DNA of 64,000 nt from NCBI RefSeq assembly GCF_000275845.1, contig NW_006766885.1, positions 1,378,604-1,442,603 on the forward strand, in the 5' to 3' direction. Both the position numbers and the translations under genes were made by a program. How positions within the stretch are numbered: position 1 is the first letter of the stretch; each line of letters opens with the position of its first letter. The DNA is from Dichomitus squalens LYAD-421 SS1 (taxonomy: Eukaryota > Basidiomycota > Agaricomycetes > Polyporales > Polyporaceae). Positions 47,019 through 58,242 of the stretch are shown here, one piece after another. The notes under the pieces are model-generated. The model was not told the DNA's origin. It saw only the letters and a list, made by a program, of their open reading frames with translations, and did not search any database.

Positions 47019-48345
47019 ATGTCCGACGCTGTTCAGAGGCCGACAATCGAGCATGTGATCTTCGACATGGATGGTGAAGTCAAGCCTTGTCGCCGCGGAG
47101 GCGTACAGATCGCTCATGCATGCGCGAACTTCCGCGACGTATGGATACAGGGCTGCTCATCGACTCCGAGCGTGTGTACACCGATGTCACCAGTAGGAGC
47201 CTCTCGCTGTGAGTGCGCCGCGCCTGCACAACTAATCTACATGTCCGTAGATGAACTCCTTGCTCCTTACGGCAAGGAGATGACTTGGGACATCAAGGCC
47301 GGACTCATGGGAAAACGTGCGTCCCCTCACAAAATATGATCCATGGTGACTTGGGGCACCGCGCGATGTCTATAGTGGTATGTCCACGGAGCGTTTAGGC
47401 CTGGTCTGCTTCGGAGTAAAGGGCCTATGTCTGCTCATCATCTGATGGGCGTGAGCCTGACGTCTAAGGTGGGGTACACCACGACCATCACCATAGATCT
47501 GGCTAGTTCAACAGGGTGTCCCTTGCAGTTGGTACCAGGTCTTGGATGCGGAACACACATCATGGTGTTCTCCGCCCAGTGGCAGCCGGGACAGCGAGAC
47601 ATCCCCCACAACGTCTCGGCACCGTCTGTCCAGCATCCGCACTCATATCCCATTGCTTCTGTGACCAGCCGAGCGTGAAGCTGCCGTGCACCTCCTCTCC
47701 TTCTTCCCCGACCTCCCGCCGTCCTTCTCGATCGACTACTACCTCACCGCCCGGCGCGAGCTCCAAGACCTCCGCTGGCCGACGGTCCAGCCCTTGCCCG
47801 GGGCGGTCAAGCTCGTCAAACACCTCCACAAGCACCGCGTCCCGATGGCCGTCGCGACCGGCTCGCAGCGCCGCAACTTCGAGCTCAAGTCGGCGCACCT
47901 CGGCGACCTGTTCGACTGCTTCGAGGGCCGCGTCGTGTGCGCGGACGACGGGCTGGTCGAGAAGGGCCGCGGGAAACCGCACCCGGACATCTTCCTCGTC
48001 GCTGCGGAGAGGTTTCTGGGGCTGGACGTGGGAAAGGGCGAGGCGGCAGAGGCGAGCGTGACTGAGGAGCAGCGCGCGGTCAGGGCCAAGGGGCTCGTGT
48101 TCGAGGATGGGATTCCTGGGGTGCAGGCGGGAAAGCGTGCCGGCATGCACGGTGAGTGAACGGTTGGGGAGCTATGTGGGACGGCGATGCTGATCGAGTC
48201 AAAACCAGTTGTGTGGGTCCCGGATGCGAACTTGGTCGCTCTGGGAGGCGAGACAACCGCTGTGGACGAGGAGCCGGACTCAACGCTCAAGTCGCTGGAG
48301 GAGTTTGTCCCGGAGCACTGGGGTCTTCCGCCGTATGACTCCTAG
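47019..48345 (+). CDS. HAD phosphatase, pseudouridine-5'-phosphatase type
   Basis: Five exons: 47019-47073, 47151-47192, 47251-47316, 47669-48151 and 48209-48345; 260 residues. HAD motif I is IFDMDGLLIDSER, formed across the first intron. The cap follows (DELLAPYGKEMTWDIKAGLM). Motif II is MAVATGSQRRNFELK, motif III GRGKPHPDIFLVAAERF, motif IV GLVFEDGIPGVQAGKRAGMH. It closely fits the HDHD1/GS1 group, which dephosphorylates pseudouridine monophosphate and related sugar phosphates. The ending WVPDANLVAL is typical. The third intron is 352 nt, several times longer than the others. Confidence 0.92.
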
Positions 48346-48760
48346 CTCGACGTGCGTACGTGTATGGCAATACAATGTCACAGCCTGGCTAAGTCTGCCC
48401 TCATAAGCTGTTCACATCCATAGAGGTCAATAATGTATGACGATACTATCTGCGTAGCGTGGTCATCTGCGCTGGTATTCCAAGGGTGTACATCTCGTCG
48501 AGTGTCATTGTAGCCTTGAGCTGTTGAGTTTCTTATTTTTTCATGCACCGGATGTTCACTGCTACTGAAGTTCAATCTCCTGGAGCAACATGGATCACTT
48601 TTCGGTACTCACGCTCTACATTAAATAGGATATTCATTCAGAGCAGGCCAATGCCTCTTTATGGACGAGTGCTCTGACTTGAAGCATAAGCACAGCCCGA
48701 GCCATTCTCACACAGTATGTCGTCGCTGGGGAACATACGACCCTTCTGTTACTACCACAC
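48346..48760. other. Intergenic / tRNA upstream region
   Basis: 3' flank of the phosphatase gene and about 400 bp ahead of the tRNA. No gene seen. Confidence 0.4.
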
Positions 48761-48860
48761 GGCCGCCTGGCGTAATGGCAACGCGTCTGACTACGAGCAC
48801 GCCTTGGAGGCGAAAGCTTAGGGCATCAGGAGATTGCAGGTTCGACCCCTGCGGTGGTCA
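48761..48860 (+). tRNA. tRNA-Arg (anticodon ACG) with a 28-nt intron
   Basis: A full cloverleaf can be drawn: acceptor GGCCGCC pairs with GGTGGTC (two G-U), D-stem GCGT/ACGC, anticodon stem TCTGA/TCAGG, T-arm GCAGG-TTCGACC-CCTGC, discriminator A at 48860. The anticodon is ACG (48793-48795), read as ICG for CGU/CGC/CGA Arg codons. The intron is 48797-48824, starting after position 37 as in nuclear tRNAs. The internal B-box GGTTCGACC is consensus. Seven T residues at 48863-48869 form the Pol III terminator. Confidence 0.92.
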
Positions 48861-48862
48861 TA

Positions 48863-48869
48863 TTTTTTT
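48863..48869 (+). terminator. Pol III poly-T terminator of tRNA-Arg
   Basis: Seven consecutive T residues two bases after the discriminator base. Confidence 0.85.
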
Positions 48870-51304
48870 GCCTCGGGGATTGCTCAGTTGCATTCTATCG
48901 TCTTTCCGAAGTCATATCAGATAGACGCGCCATAGGATGTCCATCCCAGAAAGGCCTTGGAGCCTCACAGACACAGCTACAAGTGAGTGATGCCGGATAT
49001 CCCCATATTCTCTTCAGACTTCTAACCCTGGCGATGTCCCATCTGGATAATGGTACTGTTCATTCAAGGTCCTGCTGGTGGGCTCGATATCCATTAGAAC
49101 GGGAAGGTGGTTATGTGGGCGCCTACAATGCTTAGTCAGCGGCTCAACCAAGCCGGACAGCTGTGACTAAGTCGTACATGTACAGTATCGTCCTCGAACA
49201 ACGTAATCGCCTACCGCATTACGAGGGACTAGTTTCTTAGTGTTCTGGGTAGCCTTTCTTCATTAACATTATTGACGGCTTGCCTGGGGCCCATCTTCCC
49301 TCTGTTTAACTTGCATCGTCACCTCACGGTGGGCTTGAGAACCCACTCATGTTTGTCTAGCTGCACTTATCGCCAACTGTTTCACGGGACTGTCATGCAA
49401 GCATCACCGTGACAAGGTAACAAATCATTTCAGAGAATTCTGAAGGGTATGAAGGGTATGTTCGTTTCCCTTGCTCCTCTGCCGAATCTGGATATACCCC
49501 GCCACCGCGTGTGATTGAGCCTGGAGCGGTGTGTAGTCAGCGCGTCGCGACTATCGCCGGACACCGATACTTCCGCGTAGTTACGACTGTTATCGTTAAA
49601 TCATCACTTGCTTCCCGTCCTCGGTACGCTCTCCTTTTTTCTTGATCTCTTCTTCTGCTTATGCCTTCCGCTTATGGCGGATACTCTTCAGCCCTCCGAT
49701 GCTCGTCCTCTTGCGAGGAAAATCTGCGCTCAGCAAGTATTCCGTCATCAATATGGCTCTCATGTCTGGATGCCCGGATACGAATGAGACATCGGTACGG
49801 AGGGCGGATTCCGCTGGTCAACATCATGAAGTTTACAGACGAGCCACAACCTGGGGTGTGGTTGACCACAAGCCCATGGACGCTTCAAGCTTCATCGCTC
49901 AGCCTGTGCCATGCGACGGCAGTATCAAGAAGGTGAAAATCCCGGTTTAGGGAGCTGCGGACGGGTAGTCGCAGATCTTCTGGTGGTATTGGGTTCAGAC
50001 TCGACAGAGCTCTAGTCGTACCTTCCATGTCTGCAAGCGCTCAACACGGCTTCGAGTGTTCACCTGCGGAAGAACTTCGTCCAATGATCTATGTAGCCAA
50101 CCCGAAGTTCGGGATCGAGGAAATTTTCTATGTCTCGGGGACCCCAGAGACAATGAGGTGGGCCTTCGCCGTATTCCATGGGAGATACAAGCGGAAGTAA
50201 GGATGTGTCCTATCGGAAGCTCTGCAACGAGGGTCTATCCCCAGGATCGGCCTGCAAATATAGCAAGCTTGTACCTTGTCTGGACAGTCTAAGAGACCTC
50301 ATATTGAGGTCGTTGGGAACGGAGGTACGCATCCGATGATGCCGTGACTTTGAGCGAGGAACTCAGTCGTTGCGGATTATCTCTCGGCAACGTCGGCCCC
50401 ATCACCATTGAATCATGGGCCACCGCGCACGGAGAGTACAGAAGACAGACCAACCTTCCGAGACCCAAAGGTAGTGCTCCATGAAGCGTTATTTGAGATC
50501 TTACAGCATGTCTTGAAGAGACGCTTCCATGAGAACCCACTGCATTGGTGCGGCGGCTCATAACATCGTCTCGCGAGCGGAGAGCCCACAAAGCACGGTC
50601 TGGAGTACGCAACCCGCTCTGTCAGTCTCTACGTGATGCTCACAGTCTTGTAGCTTCGAACGGAAGTCACACAGTGCTAATACACCCCTTTCTCGTGCTG
50701 CGTCGGGTCGTATGTGCGAATACACAGTAAGGAGGTTCAAGTGCCTCAAGTAGCCATACCTTGCCCTCCACTGCATATAAACTACTCCTGTAAGTGGTAT
50801 ATGCAAGTGAGCGACAAGAACCCGTGGACGGGGTGATCGAACACCTCTCATAGCACGTATCTCGTCATGATAGGTGGCTGGCGGTCACGCTTCGTCCCTG
50901 TATAACGGTCATCGATCGTAGATGGAGGACCAACCACCAATATGCGGACGGTGTGCGCGCGACACCAAGGAATAATAGACTAGTCACTAGAGATGCGTGA
51001 AGTGTACGTATGCGGACGTAGTAAGATTGTATCTACGCATGCTACTAAATCAAAGTCTTGTGGACGCGAGAGTCTATGGACCCTGGAAGCCCAGAAAGTC
51101 TGTTTATATACGGGTACGGTACGATGGTGATGGTATGAATGTCAAGTCCGGGAATGATAGATGTCCGCAGTGGCTAGAAAGACAAACAAGATGCGGAGTG
51201 CCTAAGGGGGATGAGTTACAACAAGTGTGATGTCCTTAAAATCGTGAACTGGTTCGTGAAGGAAGACCACAGATCACAACAAGATAGTCTGTCCATACTC
51301 TCAT
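48870..51304. other. Intergenic, 2.4 kb
   Basis: From the tRNA terminator to the glyoxal oxidase 3' end. Frames up to about 107 codons without family signature or splice partners. Confidence 0.45.
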
Positions 51305-53838
51305 TCAGAGGAGTGATGCGAGCATAGTCCAAGAGACAAGTCCGGTGACAACAACAGCCGCGAAGGACGACATGGAGCCGTGTAGGCCATCGGCGTCGCT
51401 CTTGTGGTGGCTCTGGGCAACATTGTCACCAGAGCCGTCGGAGCTCGAGTTCGAGCTGCCGGTGGATGTGATCGCGGACGTGGGCAGAGTGGCTACGTCC
51501 GCAGTGGGTTGCTTTCCGATCTTGCCGTTGCCGACCATAACCTGAACACCGACTGAGGGAACGCCATTGACGACAACAAAGACCACTGGTGATCATGACC
51601 ATCAGTCCCGCTATACTGTCATAGTCAGATAACACGCGAGGCGTGACTTACGAGCAGGGCCGGGTGGGAACGTCGCAGGGTTCGGCGGCATCTGGTTGAC
51701 GTGCAAAGTTGTGCTACCTTCAGAGTCGCCCGTGTACGTCGACCCAAGCTGGAGCATCCTCTGGCCCATGTTCTGCACAGCTATGTAAGATGACGGCCCG
51801 CATTGCAGTATCACGGATGCTTACCATGGTATGCGTGGAGAAGCCCGTGCGAAGAACGATGACTTGGGTGTTCTTGATGTTATTCACGTCACCGAACAGA
51901 TCGTCTTTCGTCAACGTGACGTTGAAGTAGCTTCCACCATACGACAGCGAACTGAGAATGCCCTTGGGCTCCGGCCGCCTCTGGTTGTAGTACGATGGGT
52001 AGAAATATTCTACCCGATACTCGGTAGGGAACTTCACGTTGTCCACGGCGTAGTCGGCATGGGGATTCGAACCCGACACGAAGACGGACCCTATATGCAG
52101 TGAATCAGTACCTAAGAAGGTGAGTATATGCGCGACTACGAACCATCAGGAAGGAGAGTCGCCGAGGAGTGGTACATCCGCGGGATCGTGCTGGGGGAGA
52201 GGCCGTCGCGCGACCATCTCTTACCCTGGGGAGCGCTCGGGTCATACATGATGGGCATGAGGACCGGGTTGTCCGCGTATGACTCGTTGATCGCCCAGTT
52301 CTCGGTACCATACCCCGCCGTACCTGTCTGGGCGCCGTTGAGCATGAGGATCTTGCCATTCGGCAGGAGGATCAGGTTGCCCATCGAGCGGCCCTCGGGA
52401 AGCGCATCGTCTTCCACGTACGAGGACGACTGGTCCGGCGTGAGGCGCACGCACGAGGTCGACGCGTTGAACTGCGCGATGTCCCAATTCGTCTTCCACC
52501 TGCGGCCATCGCGCGCGCCCGATCAGTTCATCTGCTCAGACGGGCACTGGGAAAGACGTGCTTACTGATCAGGCTGCAGGTTGGAGCCGCCGCAGAACAA
52601 GATCGTGGCCGTGTAGTTGTTGTCCGGGGTCAACGGGAGCATCGCCGTTCCACCGCTCGCGGGATACACGCGGACGGCATCGAGCATGTCGTCCAGGGGC
52701 GTCTCCTGCTTCTTCTTGTAGTCCAATAACACGGTCTTCCAATTCGACTGTACGAGGAGCTTTCCAGAAGGCAGTATCCATGTGAGCGGGTACAGGTTCG
52801 CAGGAAGTGTGTTTGCGAGGATGTCGGAGTGGATGGGCCCGTCGCCCGTCGGAGGGAAGATCTCCCATGTAGGGTTGTCCTGACTCGCATCGTTGACATA
52901 GCCTCCCCATAGGCAACCGCCCAGCTAGCGCAGAATGAGTCAGGTGGTGCTTGAGTACGGGGACACAAGACCTACAACAATCGCAGAGCCGTCGTCGAGC
53001 GTCTCGCTGGTGAGATTCATGTCAGACCACACTGCCACACACGATCGTGCTCCGTTGTGAACTCACAGAGTGGGATACCAACGCCGCGTAGACATATCGG
53101 CTGTCAATGTCCATTCACAGCTGAAGTCGTCGCAAGGGTTGATCAAGCTGAAACGTCCGATGCGTCAATGTCAGTCCTATAGCACACGAACCAGAAGACA
53201 TCTGCGTACCGAACGCTGCCCAAAAACGCAAGTTAGAAAATGCCTCTTGATTCATAAAAGGACGGTATGAACGTACGACTTGCCCCCATCCGGATCATCG
53301 TAAACGCCTCCGCCATTTTGACTAGAAGCCGCAACACCACCAGTAGTGACCGCTTGATTCCCGCCCACGTTCAGCCACGTTCCATTGCCGAGCACAGTGC
53401 CTCCTGCGCAGAACGTGTTGGTCACGATGTCCATCGGGCGACCACTGTTTTTGCTGATTGAATATTCTAGACACATCGCTCAGTCGATCATATGCGCGCC
53501 ACGGAAGACCCTGTACGCACCGGAAGCCCATGCTGGGTGACCGTTAATCTTGGCGGGGTTGTTTTCCACCTTGTCCACGATGTACACCTTGTCTAGCGTC
53601 CCGAGAAACAGCTTCGGCCCGCCGGCGTCAGCCACAGGCAAACCGCACACCGCGTAACGGAACGCTCACATACCTGTTGCGCGCTGGCAATACTGTTCCC
53701 GACGATCTTGAACTGACCGAGAGGGGCGTCGCTGGTGCTCGGCTGACCAGGCGGGCTAATGGTCTGGGCATAAGCAGACGCGAAGAGCGAGATTGCTGCC
53801 GCGGCCGCGCGGACGTTCATCCTGTGCGCACGGTCCAT
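51305..53838 (-). CDS. Copper radical oxidase (glyoxal oxidase type), GPI-anchored
   Basis: Eleven exons: 53838-53674, 53611-53521, 53466-53277, 53215-53210, 53147-53067, 53006-52976, 52924-52566, 52499-52144, 52090-51825, 51772-51652 and 51585-51305; 648 residues. The enzyme oxidises aldehydes such as glyoxal to acids and makes H2O2 for ligninolytic peroxidases. A signal peptide opens it (AAAAAISLFASAYAQ). Kelch propeller and active site: the cross-linked Cys in TNTFCAGGTVL, Tyr in MSTRRWYPTL, Tyr-His in TIPRMYHSSATLL and His in GFSTHTMNMGQR, the full copper ligand and radical set. A C-terminal Ser-rich tract and hydrophobic end (SFAAVVVTGLVSWTMLASLL) indicate a GPI anchor, so it is cell-surface. 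Exon 4 has 6 nt and gives SVR in GGKSVRLINPCDD. A second ATG at 53820 is a possible start. Confidence 0.95.
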
Positions 53839-53938
53839 GAGTCGACCGCGCGAGTAAAGAGAGAACAGCAAGAAGTCCGGAGCAGACGGTAGCAAGCTTA
53901 AGGAGGGGGTGGGGTGGTGAGCGAAGGAGTGGAGAGGA

Positions 53939-53948
53939 GATATATAAA
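53939..53948 (-). promoter_or_regulatory. Possible TATA box of the glyoxal oxidase gene
   Basis: TTTATATATC on the minus strand, about 100 bp upstream of the first ATG and followed by a pyrimidine-rich leader. Spacing suits a fungal TATA promoter; an inference from position only. Confidence 0.45.
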
Positions 53949-56900
53949 GGGCTAAATGGGCCGCCGGCTGCTCGAAACGGCTCTGTTGAGGCGTACAATA
54001 TGATCGGGCACCCTCCGCGTCACAGGCCCAATCGCCCCGACGTCAGCCTAATATATGCCATTCGGTTCGAGGTTGATTTGTTCGAAATGTCAGCCATGCC
54101 GGTCACACAAGGTTGGTCCGACCAGCCACGGTGCGTCAATTTCTGTGCTCGCCCGCCCGCAGTGCCTGCAGCGCGGCGCGCGGGGTGCGTTCTCTCCGAG
54201 TATGTCGGTGCGTCTACCCCCTGTGACGTCGGCGACGCTGTGCGCGACTAGCGAGCTCGGAATGCGGCCTGGAAGAGCCCGCGATATGGAGGTGCTCCTG
54301 TCCCTACAGACTCATCAAGTCTTCGATGCCGCCAGCCTATGAGGGGAGCCGGACGCCGCTTGACAGCATTTGCTCCGATGATTGATTAGGATTCGAGGGA
54401 ATGCGGCGAGAGCAGTCCGCATACTATGGAGCGTGGTCCGAGGCAAGAAGCATGAAGCGCAGAGTTGCGTCTGCCGGGACGCCAAGACAAAGTTCCCAGG
54501 GCGGCTACTGCCGCGCCAGCGCCCATCACCCCGCCGCCACTGTCACTCGTCCGCGCATATATCAGCTAAATAACATCGACTTCATATACACGCTGGCAGC
54601 CATACGTCTTGCATTGCCTCTGTTCAAATGAGCGAAGCCTTCCTGAATGTGCCTTGGCGATCGTTCCTGAAGCCAATAATCGAAACGCAACAGTAGCTGG
54701 AAGGTGTGTACTTGCGCACCATGTATATCTGATCTGGCGGTCAAACAAGCAGCAACGACTCGCAGCCACCATGGTGCCATGTATTCGACTTTCGCATCGC
54801 TAACGGAGCGTCTTGGACTCGATCCGCTGAGGACGGAGTCCCACTTTTTGACTCCTGTGCATGAACAATGCAGGAATTCAAGCCGATGGTTAGTCTCTTC
54901 GTAATCCCACCGAGTCCGGAGCGAGTCCCTTCAATTCTACCATAACAAGCGTACTCTTGCGCTGCATTTGTGCGCCATGACTAAGTAGCTGAAGCCGGAG
55001 AAGGAAGGCTAGATAAGTGCTCGTGCTGCTTGCGCTCTTCGGGCGTGACGCGTGCGGGCTGCGTACGCCTCCCATTCAACGGCATGCATTTCGTGCGGTT
55101 CTCAGCCACCGCTGAGTCGACAAGTAGCGCGGTAATCGGTCGACACCGACTCGTGCGCTTTGACGTGTAGATAATACAGCGCGCGTCCAGCTGGCTCACC
55201 GCCTTACTCCTGCTGCCTATCGGACCGCCCTGTACACATGCCGGACTTCTAGCCGGAACCGTGGTACATGCATGTCTAGTACATGCAAGCCCGTGATAAG
55301 CTCAGAGCATTCCTAGGTACGCTGGGCTATCGTCTGGACGAGTCACCTCCTGGCACCGAGGTCGTTCTGGCTTGCTTTAATCGCCCACAGACGGCGATGG
55401 CCTACTCGCTGTTTGGCCCCGAACCACGTTGCCTGACGAACACCTCTTTCTTTGGTACATTTTTCGGCCCGAGCTCTTTTTCCGCCCTACCTGGCATAAA
55501 GTTCTACAGTACATGTGTTAGGCGTACAAACCAGCCACCTCAATCGCACCTTCCAAGCGATCCTGCCGGCCTCCCTCGTAGCTAGATCGCCTGGCTTGGT
55601 CGGCTTGCTTGAACTATCCTTGACGTTACCCAAGTGGCGCAAATTTACCAATGGCCATTGATCCTCTCAGCCGCTTCTTAGAGAATTTCGGATGCCTCCG
55701 GACGGAAACTTGCACCCCAGTGGCCTAAAGCTCAAGATGGAGGTTCTTAGGTCATCCCCGGCGCGTCGGGTTTGCCTGAAGTACGGCAGGTTACTCCCAG
55801 GCAGCTCAGCACCCCCTCGGACGATGAAGTGCTTGTGGCTCCGCTTGTGCGACGAATCGTGTGTACATCTGTTCCGTGCAACATCGTGCGTCTGGTCTTG
55901 CTGCATATCTGATCTAGGATAAGTGAAGAAAGATTCGGGGCACAATGCCGTTGTGAAGTACATAACTCTCAATTGCCCGTTCCGTCGAGCGAGTTGTGGA
56001 GATTTCAATAGCGTCAAAGGCTCTTGACACGTACATTCGTTGTGAGCACCGCGCACCGCGGCGTGAACACTGTCAGCAGTATCTATCAGCCCGCGACCAG
56101 CATGGCCACGATGCGGGCCCGACATCTAACGGGGTCACAATGTCTGTACCATGATCCTTTCTCTATACTTCATGTCGGCTTCCCTTCGAGACCTGCCACC
56201 TGACGCTATTCGGTCGGTATATGCCGGGAGGTTACTCGCTCCCGCGACGTTCTACTGGAGGCGGTCGCCATACGTCTGCGGGGTCAGCACCCGTGCGTGT
56301 TTGGTGCGTGGACCGCCTAAATGAGAGCGAACGTGCGAGGAACAACAACCTGCATTGGCGGGGAGCCGACGGTAAGATGAGGTAAGTCTAATGGAGATGG
56401 ACCACGCTGTCGGATCCGGGCATGAAGCGTATGGGAAAGTGCACTACCTGGACCGTCGATCGTCATTTTGGTGTATGCACACCCTCTCCGCACCCACAAT
56501 ATTGGGAGTGGTTACCAAACGAAAGTCACTTACACGCCGTCTGGTACGACATGTGGACTCGTGCCACGAAAGGCCTCAAGCTCTCCGCCACTGACAAGCC
56601 TCCGTGATCGTGTCTTGGGAATAGCTGGAGTCAGCAGCACCCTCGAAAATCGACCTAGTGACCGTCAAGTCAAGCACCAGAACGTACGTTATCACAGGTA
56701 CTAACGAAGCCGAGTTCGCGCTTCCATTCCGGCATGGACGACGGGCTCGATCAGCAGAGGGGGTTGATTACCGGACAGGGACGGCCGGACGCACAGCTCT
56801 CCTGCAGCGTCCCTAGCCCAGAAACAGAGATGACGTGGTGGCGTCTTCCGCGGGAACGTTCCGCGGCTTGGTTGCGACGGCGTTGCTCGCTCCCGCAGCA

Positions 56901-58242
56901 AAGGGAATGCATGTCGGACGTCTCTCGGCCTCGGCAGGTCGGGTCGGCGTTCCGTTCTGGTGTCGTTATGCACGGGGTTCTCGGTGGAGGGGAAGCCGCT
57001 TGGTGGGAGAAATATGGGGTTATAGTAAACGCAATTTGCTACTGGCTTCACTGAGTCGGCCACTTTGGTACGGACATGTCGTACATGTTTGATGGCTCGT
57101 CTTGGAGAAGCGTCATGCACTGGAAAAGATGTGAGGGTTGCAGAAGAAAGCGTATATCGGCAGACCTCAGACAAGATATCTCCTCAAGCCTCTTAAGCCT
57201 GCGCATTGCGCTCAATATGAAGTTATTCGAGAGGAGTCATAGTCTATAGAGGCCGAAGAGGAGGATGACAAACGAATCTAATGGAGTCGTGAAGAGTTTC
57301 GCAGACACCTAGCAAGGCGGTGTCGGTAGCGCTGGTCCCGGTCATCTCTGCCCAGATGGTTCAATTCTGGTCCGACACCAAGGGATGGGGCAGGGCTCAG
57401 TAGAACACCGCACGAACGGGACTATGAAACGGAAAACCTGCCTACTATGATCCGAGGTCAGCGTTCTCCATTCGCTACCGCCACCTCCCATTATCCTCGC
57501 GGCAATGTTTCGTTGCATGGAGCACACGACATGCAGCAGTCCGGGGCTACGTTACTGCACATCCGCGTTCAGAGGAATGAACCTGACTTGAGCACCGCGG
57601 GTTGTGGGGCGACTAGATATTTACCTAAAGATACGGACGACTTGTTGCACCCGGAGGCTCAGGATGCTTGCTCGTGGAGGCTCGTAGACGACCTTGAGGA
57701 AAACGCGAGTCTGCACGAAGACGTCCTGAGAGGTTACGGCGGGTGCTTCGCATTGTACTTTCCTATCGACTGATGACTCTGCGTGCAAGCCGGAGCATAC
57801 AGTCGGACGGCGTGACAACGGCGCTGGCGGCGCCACTTCCGCCGAATCGGACATGCGTTGCAAAGTTGCTGCTTTCCAGATAGGTCTGCCCTCCGACGCG
57901 TGCTGCTACGCGGTGCCATTAGGAGGTTTCCGAGACTGATGCTAATACGTATAGAACATCGAAGAGCCTGATTCGAGGCCATGTAGCTGGGTATCAGCGG
58001 CGGAAAGAAGACGTTTGCAAGGAGGAGCGTACTGGAGGAACGAAGGGCGCCCGGGCGAGAAAGCACCGCATGACATCATGGCCGGGAGTGGATGTCGAGC
58101 GCCCGGGTGAAGGAAGCTTATGGCAGGACAGGGTGGCGTTGGCTGCTCACATCGACAAATGCCAAAGGCCACCGCTGTAGTTATATGCGCTAGACAGCCC
58201 CACCCATCCCCATCTTTGTCCGTGCAGCCCATTGTGTACCAT
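53949..58242. other. Intergenic, 4.3 kb
   Basis: The largest gap in the window. Frames at 55283-55585, 56422-56607 and 57447-57773 have no recognised family, no splice-linked partners and no consistent codon bias. The W/H/P-rich frame at 56422-56607 (TPSPHPQYWEWLPNESHL) is the most protein-like and could be a gene remnant. Confidence 0.45.

Noticed and set aside
57447..57773. 108-codon + strand frame
   Set aside because: No motif, no neighbours, composition like surrounding non-coding DNA.
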